From Equus caballus (lineage: Eukaryota; Chordata; Mammalia; Perissodactyla; Equidae), in contig NC_091695.1 of assembly GCF_041296265.1 (NCBI RefSeq), positions 39,265,001 to 39,329,000 of the forward strand: 64,000 nucleotides of DNA, given 5' to 3'. Made by a program: the position numbers and the translations under genes. The notes under the pieces were generated by a model, which did no database searches, was not told where the DNA came from, and saw only the letters and a program-made list of their open reading frames with translations. Below, in pieces: positions 60,301-64,000 of this stretch (position 1 is its first letter; every line of letters begins with the position of its first letter).

Positions 60301-61821
60301 AATCTTTGATTTTCTTCTTTCCGGCCCTACTTTCTTCTCCCTCAATGTGCTGAACAGCAGATATCTGGGAAATCGGAAAGGAGATGCTCAGAAGGAAGAG
60401 AGACCAAAGAAAGGAGAACCAGCTGCTCAATTCCCTAACCCATTCTTCCCAGTTCATGCAGATGACAGATCCTGTCAGAGAAGGCAGGAGACCACAACGA
60501 CCTGCTCCAAATGAGGGTCCTGTGTGAATAAGAGGGGGTTTGTCAGCCAAGAGGGGCCCGACTACTAACAGGCATACAGTTTAACAAGTCCCCCACTGAA
60601 ACTGCGGGCTGCTCCCCCGGCTGGCAGGGGGGAGTTTCTAGAAAATTCTGGCTCAACAAACAGCCATAAAAATGCAGTTATGCCTCATTCTATAGACAGG
60701 CACACTTATGAAATTTTTCTTAAGTGTTAAAGAATGCTTAGCAGAGGCAACGGGATAGAACAAATGCTCAGTAAACATTTGCTGACTAATTTAAGATTTC
60801 CTGAAATTCTTTTCCCTGATAGACGTTGGGTGGGTAGTGTAAATGCCAAGAAGTATTTTAATCCCTAGATTTTAAGTTTTCTATTTTAAAATAAAGAGGG
60901 AAGGAGTGTCTTCCAGCAAATTACTTAACCTTTTTGTGCCCTAGTTTTCTCATCTGAGAAATGAGCATTAATAATTACACCTAACACATATGACTATAGT
61001 GCAGATGGAGTGAGTTAATCACACAAATTTCTTAGACCCTTACTGGGTACACAGTAGACACTCATAGTAGTTATGACGATTATTGCTCCAAAAAAGGCTC
61101 GATTGAGTGAAAGAAGCCAAACACAAAACAATACACTCTGCATGATTGCATTTCTATGAAATTCTAGACAATGCAAATTCATCTATAGTGACAGAAGCAG
61201 GGCAGTGGATGCCTGGTGCTGGGGATGGGAGGGGGTGATTAACTGCAAAGGAACTTTTGGGGGCAATGGAAATGTTTTAGATCTTGGTTGTGGTATGGTT
61301 ACAGAGGTGTACACATTTTTCCAAACTTAAAATGGGTACAGTTTATGGTGTATAATCTACTCCATCTCCCACAAAAAGATGTAATAAAAGAGCCTCTTGG
61401 TATGTGAATTCTGGGAAGCAGGTTAAAGAAAAAAGGGTGAATTAATGGGTTTAAAAATTCTTTAAAACAACTTGGTCAACAGGTAAAAAGAGAAAAATCA
61501 AATCTCTTCAACATATTAAGTTTTACCACAAAGCTAATGAGATTCAGTGACACTTTCGAAAGATTTTATTTCCTTTCAGGGAGAAGCTTAACTCGATCAG
61601 GCATCATTTACTAGTGGCAGGGCAAATTTACCTGCGTTGAACTCGGGATCATCTTCCAGGACGGTCACAGCACTTTCCACGGCGTCAACTGCGCTCCCTC
61701 CTTCCCTGAGGATGTTGTAACCCACGGTGGCAGCTCTGATGATGCCCTGGCGCACCGGCTCTTTCTGGTCCTTGTCAACAATCCTGACTGCCCCGCCGTG
61801 GACCACCAGGACGGGATTCAT
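42172..61821 (-). CDS. ASRGL1: Isoaspartyl peptidase / L-asparaginase, six coding exons
   Basis: Six exons join in phase on the minus strand: 61821-61632, 51873-51731, 51155-50998, 44033-43915, 43075-42965, 42377-42172. They give 308 codons, the human length. The enzyme is a cytosolic N-terminal-nucleophile hydrolase: it hydrolyses asparagine and isoaspartyl dipeptides and activates itself by cleavage before a threonine. The cleavage site is GTVGAVALD with Thr168 at the expected number; Thr186 (TSTGG), Arg196 and Asp199 (GRVGD) and Thr219-Gly220 (STTGHG) are all in place. The C-terminus SITDLP matches human. All introns have GT-AG ends. One oddity: the N-terminal glycine loop reads HGGAVRIVD where human has HGGGAGPIS. 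The gene precedes SCGB1A1 in the same orientation, as in human. The introns are packed with transposon remains. Confidence 0.96.
42670..42800 (-). mobile_element. L1 ORF2 3' scrap in ASRGL1 intron 5
   Basis: The plus strand AGCTCTTTATATATTTTGGA, TATTAACCCCTTATCAGATA, CTTCTCCCAGTTGGTGGG is the complement of the end of L1 ORF2. Confidence 0.85.
42965..43075 (-). CDS. ASRGL1: ASRGL1 coding exon 5
   Basis: 111 nt reading [20 protein letters not shown], then [16 protein letters not shown]. It carries Thr219-Gly220 of the substrate pocket. Acceptor GAGCAG|GATCTGG; donor CAGG|gtacgt. Confidence 0.94.
43915..44033 (-). CDS. ASRGL1: ASRGL1 coding exon 4 with the nucleophile threonine
   Basis: 119 nt. 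It begins inside Lys164 and reads [20 protein letters not shown], then [19 protein letters not shown]. Cleavage falls before Thr168. Acceptor TTGGCAG|AAACTTGG; donor TATAG|gtgggc. Confidence 0.95.
44225..44350 (+). mobile_element. MIR SINE fragment
   Basis: TAGCTGTGTGACTTAAGTTT, CTCACTTTCCCATCTATAAA. In ASRGL1 intron 4 (coding exons 3-4). Confidence 0.7.
44355..44510 (+). mobile_element. MER5A-type hAT MITE
   Basis: GTGCATAAGAATCCCCTGGC, GGGACCCAGGACCCTGCATT, CCCAGGTGATGCTGATGCTG follow the MER5A consensus order. Non-autonomous DNA transposon. Confidence 0.8.
45090..45640 (+). mobile_element. Old L1 (L1M-type) 3' fragment
   Basis: AAATGTCCACCAAAGGTAGA, AATAAACTGCTATGTGCAAC, TGATTACATGGGTGTGGCC, AAATTCATCAAGGAGTGCAC. 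Confidence 0.8.
46060..46530 (+). mobile_element. Old L1 ORF2 fragment
   Basis: AGCTAAAGACCTAAATACAA, ACAAAATTCTTCAAGAAAAT, GGAAAATGCTCAAACTTGTT, GCAAAGTAAACCGACACTGT: terminal ORF2 phrases, degenerate. Confidence 0.7.
46535..48410 (-). pseudogene. Decayed hAT transposase (Zaphod/Tip100-like) in ASRGL1 intron
   Basis: Read on the minus strand, across several frames and stops. From about 48406 a lysine-rich start, [18 protein letters not shown]. Near 47980-47850, [19 protein letters not shown] and [18 protein letters not shown], matching the DUF4371 phrase of hAT proteins (human relatives read LERII...LA...LAFRG...NNGNFL). Near 47800-47680, [19 protein letters not shown] and YSVQLECT. Near 47625, [10 protein letters not shown], the conserved DNGANM block around a catalytic acidic residue. 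Near 46880, [20 protein letters not shown], and near 46680 a weak trace of the dimerisation domain. The lower end carries GGACCCCTTGCAAATGTTA, like a hAT terminus. At least four frame changes and many stops, so it is long dead. Confidence 0.75.
48411..48750. other. AT-rich sequence next to the hAT fossil
   Basis: May be the 5' untranslated part and end of the transposon; no terminal repeat could be recognised. Confidence 0.3.
48755..49075 (+). mobile_element. Old DNA transposon with TGTCCAATA ends
   Basis: Starts CTGTGCTGTCCAATACAGCA and ends TTCTATTGGACAGTGCCAG, inverted relative to each other; inside it reads CTGAGCACTGGAAACGTGG. Common non-autonomous hAT-type MITE of mammals; exact name not certain. 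Confidence 0.7.
49590..49735 (+). mobile_element. Old L1 ORF2 3' scrap
   Basis: TTTGGAAAGCAATGTGGCAA, GAAGCAACCCCATTCCTGTG, followed by the MITE at 49775. Confidence 0.65.
49775..49935 (+). mobile_element. MER5A-type MITE
   Basis: GATTCTCAACCCGGGGAAAC, ATCAGAATTACCTGGGAAAC, AGCTCCCCAGGTGATACTAA. Confidence 0.75.
50202..50689 (+). mobile_element. Tigger-group (MER2-type) DNA transposon
   Basis: Terminal inverted repeats CAGTAGTCCCCC and GGGGGACTCCTG, flanked by TA on both sides (50200-50201, 50690-50691), the TcMar target. Inside: CCCCCAGTGGATGCCTGAAA. Non-autonomous, about 490 bases, in ASRGL1 intron between coding exons 3 and 4, just downstream of exon 3. Confidence 0.9.
50998..51155 (-). 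CDS. ASRGL1: ASRGL1 coding exon 3
   Basis: 158 nt, residues 112-163 and part of Lys164. It reads [19 protein letters not shown], then [14 protein letters not shown], ending KLDCQ. Donor CCAAAA|gtaagt. This is the linker before the autocleavage site. Confidence 0.94.
51731..51873 (-). CDS. ASRGL1: ASRGL1 coding exon 2
   Basis: 143 nt, residues 64-111, [17 protein letters not shown] to LARLVMEK. Acceptor TTTTAG|GTTTTG; donor GAAAAG|gtatat. Human has Cys where this has Phe65 (NAGFGS). Confidence 0.95.
51950..52230 (+). mobile_element. L2 LINE fragment
   Basis: CTTTCTGATCTGGCCTCTGA, CCACATCTCCTCTCCTTGGC, TTGCACATTCTGTTCTCTTT. Confidence 0.65.
53888..54140 (-). mobile_element. ERE SINE inside the L1
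   Basis: Ends CGCCACCGGGCCGGCCCC; near-consensus. The flanking duplication CTGGAGTCGATATATT recurs as CTGGAGTAGATATATT after it. Confidence 0.95.
55869..56768 (+). mobile_element. Old solo LTR (ERVL-like) inside the L1
   Basis: About 900 bases between AATAAACACTGATCTTTGAC (L1) and AAGCAATACAATGGAG (L1 resumes). Internal phrases CATCTGAAGTGGAGGGCAC, GGGACTGAGCCCCTAACCTG and GACACCCAGCTGGTGTC fit an ERVL-class LTR. No internal proviral sequence. Older than the ERE SINEs, younger than the host L1. Confidence 0.7.
57286..59215 (+). mobile_element. Second old L1, ORF2 3' half to tail
   Basis: Restarts the ORF2 sequence (TTCATATACTAGCAATGAAC, GGAAGTATATACTGTG, TGATTATTGACAAAAGTG, AACAAGTGGTGCTGGAACAA) that the first L1 already covered at 56800, so it is a separate insertion. 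It continues to ATGATTCCATTTATGACATT and the tail. Interrupted by a Tigger element at 58158. Confidence 0.85.
58158..58490 (+). mobile_element. Tigger-group deletion derivative inside the second L1
   Basis: TIRs CAGGCAGACCTCAGAGATAT and GAGGTATGCCTG with TA on each side (58156-58157, 58491-58492). Inside: CAATAGCATTATGTCTAAAA, AATCTTTTTGCTGGTGGAGA. The transposase part is missing. Confidence 0.92.
59228..59505 (-). mobile_element. ERE SINE at the tail of the second L1
   Basis: Flanked by GGAACTGTTTTA before the T run and after the head. Ends CACCAGGCCGGCCC. Confidence 0.95.
59650..59735 (+). mobile_element. MER5-type MITE scrap
   Basis: TGTACTTCAGAATCACCTGT, AATTCCTAGACCCCATCAC. Confidence 0.6.
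59736..60884. other. Intronic sequence without recognised elements
   Basis: ASRGL1 intron between coding exons 1 and 2. Nothing recognised. Confidence 0.4.
60885..61075 (+). mobile_element. MIR SINE
   Basis: AATTACTTAACCTTTTTGTG, CCTAGTTTTCTCATCTGAGA, ACTGGGTACACAGTAGACAC. Confidence 0.8.
61090..61395 (+). mobile_element. Old L1 (L1M-type) 3' end
   Basis: TGCATGATTGCATTTCTATG, GCAGTGGATGCCTGGTGCTG, ATCTTGGTTGTGGTATGGTT, about 240 bases from coding exon 1. Confidence 0.8.
61632..61821 (-). CDS. ASRGL1: ASRGL1 coding exon 1
   Basis: The exon starts at 61832 (acceptor CCCTAG|GATCC), so 11 bases of 5' UTR precede the ATG and an upstream non-coding exon must exist. It encodes [10 protein letters not shown] to DDPEFNA plus one base; donor GCAG|gtaaat. 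Confidence 0.95.
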
Positions 61822-61949
61822 GCGAACGGATCCTAGGGATCAGGGAGACAAAAGCCTTACTGCAAATGGGCCCAAGGAAATTGCAACAGGCATCATCTCC
61901 TCCAGAGATTCTGCTAGGGACAAGGTCCAGTTTCTGCTCAGGCAGGGGA

Positions 61950-62567
61950 TGCAGAGTTGACAGCCTCAGGCAGTCTCCTGGCACAGGGGGACGGGGGAAA
62001 GAGGCAGCTGGGTTTGAACTTGGCAGGAAAAGGCCAGAGCACCTTCCTACCCCCCAGGGTAGTATACACAAGTGAGCTGTTTCTCCCAAGAAGTCACGGA
62101 CCAAACGTCAAGATGCAGCCTCACAAGGCCAAATGCAGGCAGAAGATGAAAACTAACCAGAAAAGTACAATCAAGGGAATAGAAATTCAGCATTCAAAGC
62201 CAAAAGCAGGCTGGTGGGAACGCACCAGCCAGCAAGGCACATGCTCCCCCACCCCACCCTAAAACCCCAAATAAGAACCCCTACCTTCTTCCCTTCCAGA
62301 AGGTGGATTTGAGTTTTAAGTCCCTCTCCATGTCAGGCTGCCTTTCGATAACAACCCTCTTTCCTTGCCACAAGCCTGACGTTCCAGTTATCGGCCCTCC
62401 TGTGCGGCCAGTTAAAAAACCTGTTTGAGTTCGATAAAAGTGACTGCTCCATCCGCTCTGGGAGGGAGGCAGGGTTTACAGCCTCTGGCAGCCTCCTGAG
62501 ACCAAGGCGGGAGGGAGGAATGAGGCAGCTGGGTTGGAACCTTGCAGGAAAAGCCCAGAACGCTCCC
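61950..62567. repeat. Imperfect direct repeat, about 95 bp, 520 bp apart
   Basis: 61950-62045 and 62468-62567 share the series CAGCCTC-GGCAG-CTCCTG, then GAGGCAGCTGGGTT, then GCAGGAAAA. The second copy runs into the CpG island. It could be an old local duplication or two copies of an unnamed repeat. Confidence 0.6.
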
Positions 62568-63235
62568 CCTGCTGTCTTGCATGTCCCCGCCCCCTCACCT
62601 CGTGGCGGGGGGGAGGGGTGGGGGGAGGGGGCGGGGGGAGGGGGTGGGGGGGGTGTCCAGGACCCAGAGCCCACGCCGCCTCCTCTGGACTGCCATCGGG
62701 CCTCAGTTTCCCCGGAGAACCCCGGCTCCTGTCCTGTGCTGAGCCACTGGCCGAGGATGGGAGGGGGTGGCGCCCGGAGCCAGCGCTCCAGCCCTCCTCC
62801 CGGGCTCCACGTCGGGCCTCGGTTTCCCCAAGGAGGTGTCACCCGCTCTCTCCGCTGTCCCCCGCAGGGGGGCCCGGGGCGGCTTCAGGGCTGGACCTCA
62901 TCAGCGCCCTGCGTCCTCGAATCCCCAGCGCCGGGAGGGTGCTTCCCGGGTGGCTGCTCGGCAGGGCCGTCGGCTTACCCAAGACCCCAGAGGAGGCGGC
63001 CGCCGGGGCTTCAGGCTGGGTCGAGCCGCCCCGCCGGCCTCCGAACCCGCACGCTCCAGCCCCTTAGCGAGCCCGTTAGGGTAGCCGCTGGGCTCGCAAC
63101 CGCTCCGCCGACAACGGCTCCGCGCCTGCGCACGAGAGCGGGGCCGCCGCGCAGAATTACCGTAAAGCTCCGCCGCGCAGAATTACCGTAAAGCTCCGCC
63201 GCGCAAAAGTCTCGCACGTCTGCCTGGGGCACCGC
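62560..63235 (-). promoter_or_regulatory. ASRGL1: GC-rich CpG-island promoter region of ASRGL1
   Basis: Dense CG dinucleotides appear abruptly in an otherwise CpG-poor window, about 0.7-1.4 kb upstream of coding exon 1. An NRF1-like site (GCGCCTGCGCAC, 63122-63133) and G/C boxes are present. A minus-strand donor, GTCTTGG|gtaagc at 62979/62978, could close a non-coding first exon running from about 63.2 kb; its intron would reach the acceptor at 61833. The gene has an untranslated first exon in human; the exact exon here is inference. Confidence 0.7.
63145..63205. repeat. 26-bp tandem repeat in the ASRGL1 promoter
   Basis: Two perfect adjacent copies of a 26-base unit (63145-63170 and 63171-63196) followed by 9 bases of a third. 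The unit starts CGCCGCGCAGAATTACC and ends GTAAAGCTC. It lies next to the NRF1-like site, near the expected start site. Confidence 0.9.
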
Positions 63236-63470
63236 TCCTGACCCTACGCTAGCCTTGTGAGACTCAGATCAGGGGCTGTACTTGCCCTCCACCTTGGCGA
63301 GCTTCCTAATGGGATGTGGGGAACTGATCCTCCTGCTTGTGAGGCTGGGCTGAGTGGTGATTTTGGTGGGGAGATGAGTGATGTGACGTGCCACGGTTGA
63401 AAAGCAGCTCTGCAGGCGCTGAAATCCTTCCTTTGCCGGAGATGTTTCATAGGCTTGCTAGCGCAGGGGA

Positions 63471-63974
63471 TGAGAATTTGCCACCCCAAAATGTGTCTCT
63501 TTGGCTTGATTATTTTTAAGGACAAAAGACTGTGACAGAAATTTGACCTTCCCCCTAACTACCTAAAAGAATTTAAGATAAAAGACCTCTCCTAAGACAG
63601 GTCATTAGACTGGGAGGATCTTTGCTAAGCCCATTTTTATCAAAGTTCTGTGTCACTTGCGTCACATTGTCTATGGATGGCCAAGCAAGCGTCTTATCAA
63701 ACGTTTGCTTTTCCATCTCCATGTAAATTGTCTTCCTCCCATTTGAAGTCCCAAACCATTACCCCCAACATCCTCCTTTGTCTTTAGCTGAAGACGGTAT
63801 ATTTAATGTGGTGGCTTCTGCCGTTTTGGCAAGTTACTCAGTTTTCCTGGGTCTCTCCCGTGTGTAGATGTCATTAAACTTTGAGTTTCTCTTGTTACTC
63901 TGTCTTATGTCAATTTGATTATTAGACAAGCCAGAAAGACCTAGAGGGTAGAGGAATTGTCTTCCTCCCCTACA
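63471..63974 (+). mobile_element. LTR of an endogenous retrovirus at the window edge
   Basis: Starts TGAGAATTTGCCACCCC, ends TTCCTCCCCTACA; about 504 bases. Followed by GTTTGGCAACAAGGATGGG in the primer-binding-site position, so an internal region may continue past the window. Related to the LTR at 9558. Class I-like, moderately old. Confidence 0.75.
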
Positions 63975-64000
63975 GTTTGGCAACAAGGATGGGAGAAAAC

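Noticed and set aside
60113-60514. 133-codon open frame in the ASRGL1 intron
   Set aside because: No motif, no homology recognised, and it lies antisense in an intron.
62520-63191. 223-codon plus-strand open frame in the CpG island
   Set aside because: Long open frames are expected by chance in CpG islands; Pro/Gly/Arg-rich without motif, overlapping the ASRGL1 promoter.

Overview
This is nuclear DNA of a perissodactyl, almost certainly an equid. At least ten tRNA-derived SINEs of the ERE type (head near GGGGCCGGCC, tail ending in the GAGGAAGATTGGC / GCTAACATCTG block) lie in both orientations, and this family is typical of horses and their relatives. Introns, L1, L2, MIR, ERV and hAT/Tigger fossils fit a mammal. 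No CRISPR array, operon, phage or prokaryotic gene is present.

Two host genes can be read exon by exon, both on the minus strand. SCGB1A1 (uteroglobin / club cell secretory protein) has three exons at 17891-15238 and an open 91-codon frame. ASRGL1 (isoaspartyl peptidase / L-asparaginase) has six coding exons at 61821-42172 that join in phase into 308 codons, plus a GC-rich promoter near 63.2-62.6 kb. The order ASRGL1 then SCGB1A1, same orientation, matches human 11q12.3.

The main large-scale structure is a recent tandem segmental duplication. Positions 1-9559 (copy A) repeat as 22369-31179 (copy B), with 5 substitutions in the first 600 aligned bases. SCGB1A1 lies between the copies, which is the arrangement expected inside an amplified SCGB1A1 array; the horse is known to carry three SCGB1A1 copies. 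Two ERV-related events separate the copies: a solo LTR (7429-8150) present only in A with an intact empty site in B, and an LTR plus leader plus L1 piece (9558-12765) exactly where A-B homology stops.

Layout: 1-9.56 kb copy A; 9.56-12.77 kb ERV/L1 junction block; 12.8-15.1 kb old repeats; 15.1-18.1 kb SCGB1A1 and its promoter; 18.1-22.4 kb L2/L1/MIR remnants; 22.4-31.2 kb copy B; 31.2-40.7 kb non-coding spacer with an MLT1-type LTR and a cluster of three ERE SINEs; 40.7-63.2 kb ASRGL1, whose introns hold a decayed hAT transposase, Tigger-type elements and a nested L1 stack; 63.47 kb to the end, the LTR of another ERV related to the one at 9.56 kb.

Repeat family names are given from memory of consensus sequences. 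I found no new gene system. The most interesting items are the duplication and its dated insertions, an altered glycine loop in ASRGL1, and the hAT transposase fossil in an ASRGL1 intron.
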